From contig OMIW01000002.1 of assembly GCA_900299205.1 (NCBI GenBank), positions 1 through 9,733 on the forward strand: a DNA stretch of 9,733 bases, in the 5' to 3' direction. The position numbers and the translations under genes are program-made. Within the stretch, counting starts at the first letter, position 1; the number at the start of each line of letters is the position of its first letter. Source of the stretch: Pseudomonadota bacterium. Its GTDB lineage: Bacteria > Bdellovibrionota_C > UBA2361 > OMIW01. Positions 1 through 6,842 of the stretch are shown in pieces. The notes beneath the pieces were generated by a model that did no database searches, had not been told where the DNA came from, and saw only the letters and a list, made by a program, of their open reading frames with translations.

Positions 1-2
1 AG

Positions 3-2762
3 CAGGTGGTCGATGCGGCCTCGGTCGGTGGGGTGATGGGATTCTCGGAGCTGTTCGGTCGGGTGGGGTCGTTGCTGCGGGGGTATCGCACGATGGCGAG
101 GCTTATCCGAGAGTGGCGCCCCGATCTCGTTATCTTGGTTGATTTTCCCGATTTTAACCTTCGTCTCGCCCGGGTTGCCCGTGATGAGGGAATAGCGACT
201 CTTTATTATATTCCGCCGAAGGTCTGGGCCTGGCGCTCTAAACGGATTAAAGCGTTCCGTCACACCATCGATCGGATTGCGGCTATTTTTCCCTTTGAGC
301 CGTCGTTTCATGCGAACCGCTCCTATCGGCATACCCACTATGTGGGGCACCCCTTCGTTGAGCGATTTCGGGATATTTCTCGGGATCCCGACCTTTTTCG
401 ATCGGACCATCACATCCCCGCCAGAGCTCCGATTGTCGCTCTCCTGCCCGGCAGCCGACGCGCTGAGATTGCGCGACATTGGGAGATTCAGCGCGATGCA
501 TTTGAAAAGCTGTGCGCTCGGTATCCTGACCTTCACGGTGTTTGTGTTGTTCCGACTGAGGAGCTTGCTTCGAGGCTTCGTGCGTCCTCTCCGTCGGAGC
601 GATTGACAATCACGGTCGGAAACTCGGATGCAGTGCTGGCGCATGCCTCGGTGGGGGTGCTCAAAAGCGGGACCTGCACCCTCGAGGCTGCCTTTGTTGG
701 GCTTCCCTTTGTCTGCGTCTACCGCGCATCACCGTTCTCAGCCTTTCTCGTGCGATTGCTTGTTTCCATTTCTGAAGTTTCGCTCGTCAATATCGTACGC
801 CCTCAGACGGTGCGAGAGCTGCTGCAGCGTGAGTGTACCCCCGAGGCGATCGTTGATGAGGTATCACGCATACTCGACGATGGCGAGTATCGGGCATCAA
901 TCAGCACGGGGCTTGAGGCAGTTCGTCATTCGTTCGAACGGCGTGCAATCACCGAAAACGGCACCCTTCGCGAACCATTGCCAGCCGCCGACGAGGTCGC
1001 CCGGCTGGTGCTTCAGACGGCACGACCCGCCCGGCCGCCCCGTGGCATACTCAAGCAGCGGCTCAAGCAGTTTCTTCAGCCTTACCGTCGCACCTTTATC
1101 GGGGCTTTGCTCTGCATGGTGGCTTTCGGTGCCTCCGATGGCGTCGTACCGTTCCTCGTCAAAGAGGTGCTCGACCGGGTCTTTCAGGCGAATGACCCGG
1201 CCTACCTGTATCTTTTTCCGCTGCTCCTTATCGCCCTCAGTGCCCTTCGGGGTGCCGCCGATTTTGGTCAGCAATATCTGATGAGTGTCGTGGGTCATTC
1301 GGTGGTTCGGGATCTTCGCCGTGCGATGAACGATCAGTTTCTGAGGTTGGGTCCGGAATATTTTATTCGTAACCCGAGTGGTGACATGCTCGCGCGCATA
1401 ACTGGCGACGTTCTTCTTGTTCGCACCCTCCTCACCGATTCGTTTGCATCGATGCTCCGTGATTCAATTCGGATAGTCGCGCTTGCGGGGGTCGCGGTTT
1501 GGATGGATCCGACTCTCGCGCTTATCGCGATAATCGTGGTTCCCATCGGGTTATTCCCGATGATTCAGCTCACCCGTCGGCTTCGTGAACTCGGGCGACG
1601 GGGCCAGGATGGGGTCGGCGCACTGACGGCGAGGCTCCAGGAATCGATCCTTGGGAGCAAGGTGGTAAAGATATTCTGCAACGATGATTTTGAACGGCAT
1701 CGGTTTGCGGATGCGAACCAGGCGCTCACGAAGGTATTTATCACCTCTGATCGGGTCAAGGCACTTAATGGACCGATTAATGAGGTGCTCGCGAGCGTTG
1801 CGGTGGCGGCGGTCATATTGTATGGCGGCACCTCGGTGTTGAGTGGTACCCGCTCGCAGGGGAGCTTTATCGGATTTTTGATCGCTATTTTTCTTCTCTA
1901 CGATCCGTGGAAAAAACTCAGCAGAGTGCATGCGGCAGTGCAGCAATCGTTGGCGGGGGCGGCTCGGGTGTTCGAGGTTCTTGATACTACTCCGACGATT
2001 CAGGAGCCATCAACGCCAGTGCCGTTGACCGCGGGTAACTCGATAGAGGTGAGGGGAGTTTCATATAGATATGGTGATTCTCCGGTATGGGCACTTCGCG
2101 ATATTTCGCTCACGATACCCGAGGGCTCTCGGATTGCGCTTGTGGGCCTCTCTGGCTCGGGCAAGTCAACGCTTGCCGACGTTATTCCCCGATTTATCGA
2201 CCCGACCGAGGGGGTTGTTCGGCTCGGCGGGGTCGATCTCCGTACCGCAAGCCTTGCCGATATCCGAAGTCGTATCGCGATGGTCAGTCAGCATACGTTT
2301 CTTTTTAACGATTCCATCTGGAACAACATTCGATACGGCAACCACGACGCAACCCCCGAAGAGGTCCTCCGTGCGGCAGAGCAGGCTTATGCGACTCCAT
2401 TCATTAGCGCTCTCCCCGAGCGCTTTGATACCGTTGTGGGCGAGGGGGGATTTGCGCTTTCAGGAGGAGAGCGACAGCGGCTCGCGATAGCTCGCGCGAT
2501 CCTAAAAAACGCTCCGATTCTGATCCTTGATGAGGCGACTGCGTCGCTCGATAACCGTTCAGAGCGTGAAGTTCAGCAGGCGCTCGATACCCTGATGGAG
2601 GGCCGCACTACGATCGTGGTTGCCCACCGCCTCTCGACGATTGTCAACGCCGACCGGATAGTGGTGATGAAGGAGGGGAGAATACTCGAGCAGGGAACGC
2701 ACACTGAATTGCTCGCCCTCGGGGGGGAATACGCGGCGCTCCACGCGCTTCAGGGGCGGTAA
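3..2762 (+). CDS. lpxB-msbA: Lipid-A-disaccharide synthase fused to MsbA-type lipid A ABC exporter (5' partial)
   Basis: One uninterrupted frame carries two lipid A proteins. Numbering is from the GTG at 6. Residues about 1-340 are LpxB, the glycosyltransferase (GT19) that joins UDP-2,3-diacylglucosamine and lipid X. Visible motifs are PPKVWAWR (70-77), IFPFEP (94-99), VGHP (113-116), LLPGSR (146-151) and SGTCTLEAA (221-229). About 60 N-terminal residues of a normal LpxB lie before the window; the codon before the GTG is CAG, so the frame stays open and the GTG is not the true start. A short linker (about 340-350) leads into a full half-size ABC exporter: about six membrane segments at 363-635, Walker A GLSGSGKST (714-722), Q-loop Q762, signature LSGGERQ (818-824), Walker B ILILDEA (838-844) and H-loop H874. 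The sequence shows the fusion; the MsbA assignment rests on overall similarity and the LpxB context. It is predicted to be inner-membrane-bound and dimeric. GTG codons near the junction could allow internal initiation. Confidence 0.93.
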   Translation, partial: QVVDAASVGGVMGFSELFGRVGSLLRGYRTMARLIREWRPDLVILVDFPDFNLRLARVARDEGIATLYYIPPKVWAWRSKRIKAFRHTIDRIAAIFPFEPSFHANRSYRHTHYVGHPFVERFRDISRDPDLFRSDHHIPARAPIVALLPGSRRAEIARHWEIQRDAFEKLCARYPDLHGVCVVPTEELASRLRASSPSERLTITVGNSDAVLAHASVGVLKSGTCTLEAAFVGLPFVCVYRASPFSAFLVRLLVSISEVSLVNIVRPQTVRELLQRECTPEAIVDEVSRILDDGEYRASISTGLEAVRHSFERRAITENGTLREPLPAADEVARLVLQTARPARPPRGILKQRLKQFLQPYRRTFIGALLCMVAFGASDGVVPFLVKEVLDRVFQANDPAYLYLFPLLLIALSALRGAADFGQQYLMSVVGHSVVRDLRRAMNDQFLRLGPEYFIRNPSGDMLARITGDVLLVRTLLTDSFASMLRDSIRIVALAGVAVWMDPTLALIAIIVVPIGLFPMIQLTRRLRELGRRGQDGVGALTARLQESILGSKVVKIFCNDDFERHRFADANQALTKVFITSDRVKALNGPINEVLASVAVAAVILYGGTSVLSGTRSQGSFIGFLIAIFLLYDPWKKLSRVHAAVQQSLAGAARVFEVLDTTPTIQEPSTPVPLTAGNSIEVRGVSYRYGDSPVWALRDISLTIPEGSRIALVGLSGSGKSTLADVIPRFIDPTEGVVRLGGVDLRTASLADIRSRIAMVSQHTFLFNDSIWNNIRYGNHDATPEEVLRAAEQAYATPFISALPERFDTVVGEGGFALSGGERQRLAIARAILKNAPILILDEATASLDNRSEREVQQALDTLMEGRTTIVVAHRLSTIVNADRIVVMKEGRILEQGTHTELLALGGEYAALHALQGR

Positions 2763-2918
2763 TTTCAAATCTGGGAATCTCGCTACATCGGTGCTTTGCA
2801 GTTTTTCAACAAGAGGTACTACACTGCGAATCGGAACCGGAGTATAGTCCGGCTCGAAAGGGGGAACGTTGGAATCGCTCCCCTTGACGCGGTTACCAGG
2901 CTAGGAGGCTTATACGAT
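2763..2918 (+). promoter_or_regulatory. gap leader region: candidate promoter, palindrome and hairpin
   Basis: This 156-bp gap between the lpxB-msbA stop and gap holds several signals. A TATAGT hexamer (2843-2848) matches five of six bases of a sigma-70 -10 box, but only a weak -35 (TACACT, 2820-2825) lies 17 bp upstream. The hexamer sits inside an inverted repeat CCGGA-GTATAG-TCCGG (2837-2852), an arrangement typical of an operator. Further down, AAGGGG (2858-2863) can pair with CCCCTT (2880-2885) across a 16-nt loop. The Shine-Dalgarno AGGAGG (2903-2908) sits 10 nt before the gap ATG. The motifs are seen directly; promoter and operator function is inferred. Confidence 0.4.
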
Positions 2919-3926
2919 ATGGCGATTACCCTTGCGATTAATGGCTTCGGACGGATCGGACGAAATGTGCTTCGGCAAATTATCACCCGTAACCTCACCG
3001 ATACCTTCACCGTTGCAGCTATCAACGATCTGACCGATGCCGAGACCCTCGCGCATCTGCTCAAGTACGATTCAGTCCATGGCACCCTCAAGGAAGAGGT
3101 CGTCGCCGAGGATGGGGCGATTCGGGTCGGCGGCAAGGTCATCAAGGTGTACGCTGAGAAAGATCCCGCTGCGTTGCCGTGGAAGACCCTTGGGGTTGAT
3201 GTCGCCCTCGAGTGTACCGGCGTGTTCACCAAGCGTGACAAAGCGGCACTCCACCTTCAGGCAGGTGCTCGCAAGGTTCTTATCTCCGCGCCATCTCCTG
3301 ACCCCGATCTCACCCTCGCGTACGGCGTCAACCACGCAGCCTACAACGGCAGCGAGCATCAGGTTGTCAGCTGCGCCTCGTGTACGACGAACTGCCTCGC
3401 ACCAGTTGCAAAGGTGCTTCTCGAAAACTTCGGTATCGTGCGGGGTACGATGACGACGATCCACTCGTACACCAACGATCAACGGATCCTTGATCTGCCC
3501 CATAAAGACCTCCGTCGTGCCCGTGCGGCGGCGATGTCGATGATTCCGACAACGACCGGTGCGGCAAAAGCGGTGGGACTCGTCCTGCCGGCGCTGAAGG
3601 GGAAGGTCGATGGCTTTGCGATGAGAGTGCCGACCCCCGATGTCTCAGTGGTCGATTTTGTCGCAGAGGTTGAGCGTGACGTGACCGCTGCTGAGGTCAA
3701 CCTGGCCCTCAGGAGCGCCTCCGAGCAGTCGCTCAAGGGCATCCTCGGCTTTTGCGAAGAGCCACTCGTTTCGGTAGATTTCACAGGAGATCAGCGCTCT
3801 TCCATCGTGGATGCTGATTGCACGATGGTAATCGGAGGCCGGATGGTAAAGGTCATCGCGTGGTACGACAACGAGATGGGCTTCTCCGCACGGATGCTCG
3901 ATGTTTCGAAGCTCCTCGCGGCGTAA
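2919..3926 (+). CDS. gap: Glyceraldehyde-3-phosphate dehydrogenase, NAD-type
   Basis: This cytosolic glycolytic enzyme oxidatively phosphorylates glyceraldehyde-3-phosphate to 1,3-bisphosphoglycerate. The 335-residue length is standard for the family. The Rossmann fold starts with INGFGRIGR (7-15). Asp37 in IND (35-37) is the residue that normally favours NAD over NADP. The catalytic cysteine is Cys155 in SCASCTTNC (151-159), and the general-base histidine is His182 in TTIHSYT. The C-terminal signature WYDNEMGFS is intact. The start is ATG 2919, because AGGAGG lies 10 nt upstream and the product then begins directly with the nucleotide-binding fold; the frame extends further upstream but encodes nothing conserved. 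It precedes tpiA by 148 bp, with no pgk between them. Homology is unambiguous. Confidence 0.98.
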   Translation: MAITLAINGFGRIGRNVLRQIITRNLTDTFTVAAINDLTDAETLAHLLKYDSVHGTLKEEVVAEDGAIRVGGKVIKVYAEKDPAALPWKTLGVDVALECTGVFTKRDKAALHLQAGARKVLISAPSPDPDLTLAYGVNHAAYNGSEHQVVSCASCTTNCLAPVAKVLLENFGIVRGTMTTIHSYTNDQRILDLPHKDLRRARAAAMSMIPTTTGAAKAVGLVLPALKGKVDGFAMRVPTPDVSVVDFVAEVERDVTAAEVNLALRSASEQSLKGILGFCEEPLVSVDFTGDQRSSIVDADCTMVIGGRMVKVIAWYDNEMGFSARMLDVSKLLAA

Positions 3927-4074
3927 CGGATGAGGAGAGGAGGTTCGGGGGGGGGATCTGTTGGGGTTCCCGCCCCGTTTCGCTCCGATATGGCGAGTCC
4001 GAAGTCGTGCCCCGAGTTCCTACCTGTCGGTGCGGACGGGGCAATAACCACCAGACGCTCACACCGAGGCACCC
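3927..4074 (+). promoter_or_regulatory. gap-tpiA spacer with G-run and 7-bp stem
   Basis: The spacer contains a purine-rich stretch ending in nine consecutive G (3947-3955). It also has a perfect 7-bp inverted repeat, TGCCCCG (4008-4014) and CGGGGCA (4037-4043), separated by 22 nt. A GAGG Shine-Dalgarno (4066-4069) lies 5 nt before the tpiA ATG. No U-tract terminator or convincing promoter is visible, so gap and tpiA may be co-transcribed. Any regulatory role for the stem is speculation. Confidence 0.3.
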
Positions 4075-4869
4075 ATGACAACCGCCCATTCCGGTACCGA
4101 TATGCAATCGTTTCCCTGCTACCTCGTCGCCAACTGGAAAATGAGCCTCTCGACCCGTCAGTCGCTCGAGCTGGCGACCGCGTTGATGCACGAGGCGTCG
4201 ATGATGCCGATCCCCGACGACCTGCACACCTGGATCGCCCCTTCTTTTTTGGCGATTCCTGATATCGCACGAAAAGTTGCTGGGACGCGATTTCGGGTTG
4301 GGGGACAAAACCTCTGGCCTGAGCAGCACGGTGCGTACACCGGTGAGGTGTCGCCGACCCAGTTGAAAGAGATGGGGGCGACGTTTGTTATCGTCGGCCA
4401 CTCTGAGCGACGTTCGCTCGTACACGAGGGGGAGGAGCTGATTCGGCGCAAGGTGAAGTCAGCGATTACCAACGGACTCGCCTGTATCCTCTGTATCGGT
4501 GAAACCCGTGATGAACGAAAGGCGGGCAAGACCCTCGCCGTGCTCCGTTCCCAGATCACGAGCGCGGTCCTCGGCCTATCCCCGCATGAAGTACGGTCCC
4601 TCCTCATAGCGTACGAACCGGTCTGGGCGATAGGCACCGGGGAGGTCGCAACCACCGAACAGATCGCCGAAGCGCATACCACAATAAGCACGATCGTGGC
4701 TGAACTTACCACCGCCCGGTGTCCCGTTCTCTACGGCGGAAGCCTGAAACCCGAGAACGCCCCCGAAATACTCGCCCTGCCGTCGGTTCACGGCGGGCTC
4801 ATCGGGGGGGCCAGTTTGCAGTCGGGGTCGTACTTTGAGTTGGTACGAGCTGGGCTGGCGGGGATGTGA
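4075..4869 (+). CDS. tpiA: Triosephosphate isomerase
   Basis: This cytosolic TIM-barrel enzyme interconverts dihydroxyacetone phosphate and glyceraldehyde-3-phosphate. The 264 residues include the substrate-binding lysine in ANWKM (Lys22), the electrophilic His109 in VGHSERR (107-113) and the catalytic base Glu181 in AYEPVWAIGTG (179-189). The mobile-loop and phosphate-binding segments YGGSLKPEN and GGLIGGASL follow. The usual GAQN element reads GGQN (76-79), a mild variation. ATG 4075 is preferred because of GAGG 5 nt upstream. ATG 4102 would give a 255-residue protein closer to the common N-terminus but has no visible ribosome binding site. It lies downstream of gap on the same strand and ends 9 bp before the stop of a convergent small gene. 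Confidence 0.97.
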   Translation: MTTAHSGTDMQSFPCYLVANWKMSLSTRQSLELATALMHEASMMPIPDDLHTWIAPSFLAIPDIARKVAGTRFRVGGQNLWPEQHGAYTGEVSPTQLKEMGATFVIVGHSERRSLVHEGEELIRRKVKSAITNGLACILCIGETRDERKAGKTLAVLRSQITSAVLGLSPHEVRSLLIAYEPVWAIGTGEVATTEQIAEAHTTISTIVAELTTARCPVLYGGSLKPENAPEILALPSVHGGLIGGASLQSGSYFELVRAGLAGM

Positions 4870-4878
4870 TTGGGGGGG

Positions 4879-5118
4879 TTAGGCCTGTCGTACGAGTGGC
4901 TCTCCGGTTATTGGGTCGGTACCCGGTTTCGGCCCCTCCTGTGTCGGACCGGCTGGCGCTGGCTGAAGCAATCTATCGTTCAGTTCCCTCGGGTACGTGG
5001 GGTGCTCAAGATACACTCTGGTCTTGGCGATCTCTTGGAGGAGCTCGGCTTTGTTCCCTACTGGAGAAAGTGCTTCGGCAGTCGATGTTGAAGTGCTGGG
5101 GGTGGTGCGTTCTAACAT
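4879..5118 (-). CDS. Small hypothetical protein, 79 aa, convergent with tpiA
   Basis: I do not recognise this protein. The frame runs from ATG 5118 to a TAA 9 bp beyond the tpiA stop, giving compact tail-to-tail packing. An upstream in-frame ATG at 5160 would give 93 residues, but ATG 5118 is favoured by a GGAA-containing purine stretch just upstream and by coupling to the leader ORF that ends across it. The product starts MLERT. It has a Ser/Thr-rich segment (7-13), a probable amphipathic helix (about 22-38, KAELLQEIAKTR) and a Pro/Gly-rich hydrophilic tail (52-75). No signal peptide, membrane segment or catalytic motif is visible. Codon choice looks more like real coding than the overlapping plus-strand frame. 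Its existence is inferred from frame, spacing and composition only. Confidence 0.5.
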   Translation of the reverse strand: MLERTTPSTSTSTAEALSPVGNKAELLQEIAKTRVYLEHPTYPRELNDRLLQPAPAGPTQEGPKPGTDPITGEPLVRQA

Positions 5119-5189
5119 ATAAATTTTCCGTTCAAAGCTGCATGGGTAATAATGAAACATCGCAGAACGAATTCTGTTAGTTCAAACAT
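5112..5189 (-). CDS. Possible 25-codon leader ORF upstream of the small gene
   Basis: A 25-residue frame starts at ATG 5189 (MFELT...) and ends at TAG 5112-5114. Its stop overlaps the start region of the 79-codon gene (ATG 5116-5118, different frame), as expected for translational coupling. The start is preceded by AAGGAG (5198-5203) with 8-nt spacing, the best Shine-Dalgarno in this region. The middle of the peptide is hydrophobic (FVLRCFIITHAAL). It could be a leader peptide, a tiny membrane peptide, or a remnant of a duplicated start. No homology is recognised. Confidence 0.35.
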   Translation of the reverse strand: MFELTEFVLRCFIITHAALNGKFIC

Positions 5190-5201
5190 ATAAACGTCTC
5201 C
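5112..5201 (-). repeat. Two diverged copies of a translation-start region, 71-bp period
   Basis: Two minus-strand 33-nt segments, each centred on TTTATATGTT, surround the ATGs at 5189 and 5118. They align without gaps at about 23 of 33 positions. Both encode similar first residues (MFELT and MLERT). The offset is exactly 71 bp. Between them lies a small hairpin, CAGAA-CGAA-TTCTG (5163-5176). The similarity is seen directly by hand alignment; origin by duplication is inferred. Confidence 0.45.
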
Positions 5202-5329
5202 TTTGGAGCTACACGGCGCACCATAGACATTTTAGAGGATATGCCATCACCTCACCATCAAGTTGCCTAATCACCCCGGCCACCTGAAAATTTCTTTTCA
5301 CACTCATTCCCTAGCCTTTCACCCCTACC
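5190..5329. promoter_or_regulatory. Divergent intergenic region between small gene and HD gene
   Basis: This region separates the minus-strand small-gene unit from the plus-strand HD-domain gene. On the plus strand, TTGCCT (5263-5268) and GAAAAT (5286-5291) are 17 bp apart, each matching four of six sigma-70 consensus bases. That would place the transcript start about 30 nt before the HD-gene ATG. On the minus strand TAAAAT-like sequence is present but its best -35 partner is badly spaced. CTCC-TTT-GGAG (5198-5208) is a small hairpin that includes the leader ORF's Shine-Dalgarno. Function is inferred. Confidence 0.3.
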
Positions 5330-6748
5330 ATGCCACACGCCCCCTCAATCTCACTCCGCGAAGTAGCGCATCTCCGAGGCCTCGCACTTGCCACTGGACA
5401 CGAGCACCCCACCCGCGACATCCGTCGCGGGCTCGAGGTTGTTCTGGAATACGCAGATCTTGAGCTTCACCGGCACGAAAAAGTGGCCTTAGGCGCGCTG
5501 CTTGACGAGCTTCAATTTGCAAACCGATTCCGAGGTGAGCCGACGTTCGCCGAGGGGGCGGGAGAGGAAGCGGGGACCCATAGCCTTCATGTCGCTCGGA
5601 TGATGGTCGCGGTCGCAGATGCCGCCTCGCAGCGGCTGAGTGTTGAGGGCTCCTCTGAACAGGTGCCCCGAGAATTTGTCCGCGATGCGATCGTGGCGTC
5701 GTGTCTTCACGATATGGGGGAGCTGTTTGGGGAATTTTCAACGGTGCGGGAGCGTGCCGAAAGGGGTGGTGTCGAGGAGTCGAGCGCGGAAAAGGAGCGG
5801 TTGATCTTTGTCGGTGCCGCGATGGTGGCGCTGCAGCTCGCCGAGCAGGGTCGGATCGATGAATTTGGTGGGATAATCGCGGGGCTTCGGAATAAGATCG
5901 GTGCCGATGTTACCACCCAGGCAGTCTGGAATAGCTTCGTCGAGGTGCAGCAGCATCTGCCCTCCCTCAGCCGAGCTGGGGAGCGTCGGCTCGATCGGTG
6001 GGTGAGACTGTATGAGGCCACTGAGGGTATCGGAAACCCCTCAGCGGAGGATCATTTTTTGGGTGTGTCCGTCAAGATGGTTGAGCAGCTTCAGGGTTCT
6101 CTCCACTATCATCGGTTTGGACGAAAACCCCCTTCTTTGGTTGATTTTCAGCTCGAGGGTCAGATTTATGAGCCTTGGTGTCCCAGTCAGGCGGATGCTA
6201 TTCGACACACCGAGCAGTTGCGGAGCCACATGGTGGTGGCGAATCTTGCGCGACTCGAGGGGAAGATAGGGAATTTGTGTGCGCTCGCGGTGAGTGGTCC
6301 GCAGCGGGCCATCGCCGCGGAGCTTCGGGAACGGGGATACTCTGCCGTTATCGAGTGGCTTGATGTCGCGACCCCTGTCATTAGTCGCTCCCTGCGGGAT
6401 CCCAATCCCGAGATCACTCGGCGGATAGCGGATGCATCGGATGAATCAGAGATCGCCGATGCCCTCCGTAGTGAGTATCGAGCGATGCTCTCGCAGCACC
6501 GTTCGTTCCGGGAACAGGAGGATAACTCCTCGAAGCTTCACCCGATAGAGACCCGTGTTCGCTTGCAATCGCTCTACCGTCAAGCGCTCGCGAGTGATTA
6601 TGAGCCACGTCCCGGCGAAATCCTCGCATTGGTCGATCAGATACCGGAGAGTCTCGTCCCGTTGCAACCGACCACCTCGGGATTGGCGCGGCGCCGTGCG
6701 CCACGAGCATCTTGGGAGTCTCCAAGCAAAGGCCGGGTAATTTCTTGA
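5330..6748 (+). CDS. HD-domain protein, probable metal-dependent phosphohydrolase, 472 aa
   Basis: This is a soluble protein with no signal peptide or membrane segment. Residues about 80-230 form an HD domain of the HD_3/YfbR-like type: His84 in THSLHVARMM, the His127-Asp128 pair in CLHDMGELFGEF (125-136) with the adjacent Glu131 common in this group, and a candidate fourth ligand, Asp222, in LDRWVRLYEA. Such domains hydrolyse phosphate esters, often nucleotides, but no substrate can be assigned here. The region 240-472 is long, largely helical-looking and charged, with no motif I recognise; the last 25 residues are basic. ATG 5330 is the start because an in-frame TAG lies at 5312-5314 and no other good start follows before residue 91. 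No Shine-Dalgarno is visible; the leader is pyrimidine-rich. It stands alone, divergent from the small gene and convergent with cutA-purN. Confidence 0.8.
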   Translation: MPHAPSISLREVAHLRGLALATGHEHPTRDIRRGLEVVLEYADLELHRHEKVALGALLDELQFANRFRGEPTFAEGAGEEAGTHSLHVARMMVAVADAASQRLSVEGSSEQVPREFVRDAIVASCLHDMGELFGEFSTVRERAERGGVEESSAEKERLIFVGAAMVALQLAEQGRIDEFGGIIAGLRNKIGADVTTQAVWNSFVEVQQHLPSLSRAGERRLDRWVRLYEATEGIGNPSAEDHFLGVSVKMVEQLQGSLHYHRFGRKPPSLVDFQLEGQIYEPWCPSQADAIRHTEQLRSHMVVANLARLEGKIGNLCALAVSGPQRAIAAELRERGYSAVIEWLDVATPVISRSLRDPNPEITRRIADASDESEIADALRSEYRAMLSQHRSFREQEDNSSKLHPIETRVRLQSLYRQALASDYEPRPGEILALVDQIPESLVPLQPTTSGLARRRAPRASWESPSKGRVIS

Positions 6749-6819
6749 GCGAGGGTTCCGCCACCGTTGGATACGAATGAGTCCCTGCTAAGTTGCTCCC
6801 AGCCGGCGCATTGATGACG

Positions 6820-6842
6820 ATTATTACTCGGGGAGTAAAAAT
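6820..6842. terminator. Hairpin spanning the cutA-purN stop codon, possible terminator
   Basis: A 10-bp inverted repeat with one mismatch (6820-6829 against 6833-6842, GGG loop; core TTACTC-GGG-GAGTAA) covers the last codons and the stop of cutA-purN. It lies in the 75-bp junction with the convergent HD gene. There is no proper U-tract on either strand, so terminator function is weakly supported. It may instead protect the 3' ends of the mRNAs. Confidence 0.3.

Noticed and set aside
2796-2918. Upstream extension of the gap reading frame
   Set aside because: Normal GapA begins at ATG 2919 with a strong AGGAGG; the extension has no conserved sequence and would add 41 residues.
3947-3955. Nine-G run as a G-quadruplex
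   Set aside because: A single uninterrupted run with only short G clusters nearby is not a convincing four-tract motif.
3853-4425. Long minus-strand frames across gap and tpiA
   Set aside because: They are antisense to well-conserved glycolytic genes, are Arg/Ser/Pro-rich and match nothing.
4866-5180. Plus-strand frame (104 codons) starting inside the tpiA stop region
   Set aside because: It is Trp/Cys/Arg-rich with no recognisable pattern and lies opposite the better-looking minus-strand frame; it reads like an antisense shadow.
5241-5270. Tiny plus-strand ORF after GAGGAT in the divergent region
   Set aside because: It has only nine codons, and the purine stretch is too close to the ATG to serve as a Shine-Dalgarno.
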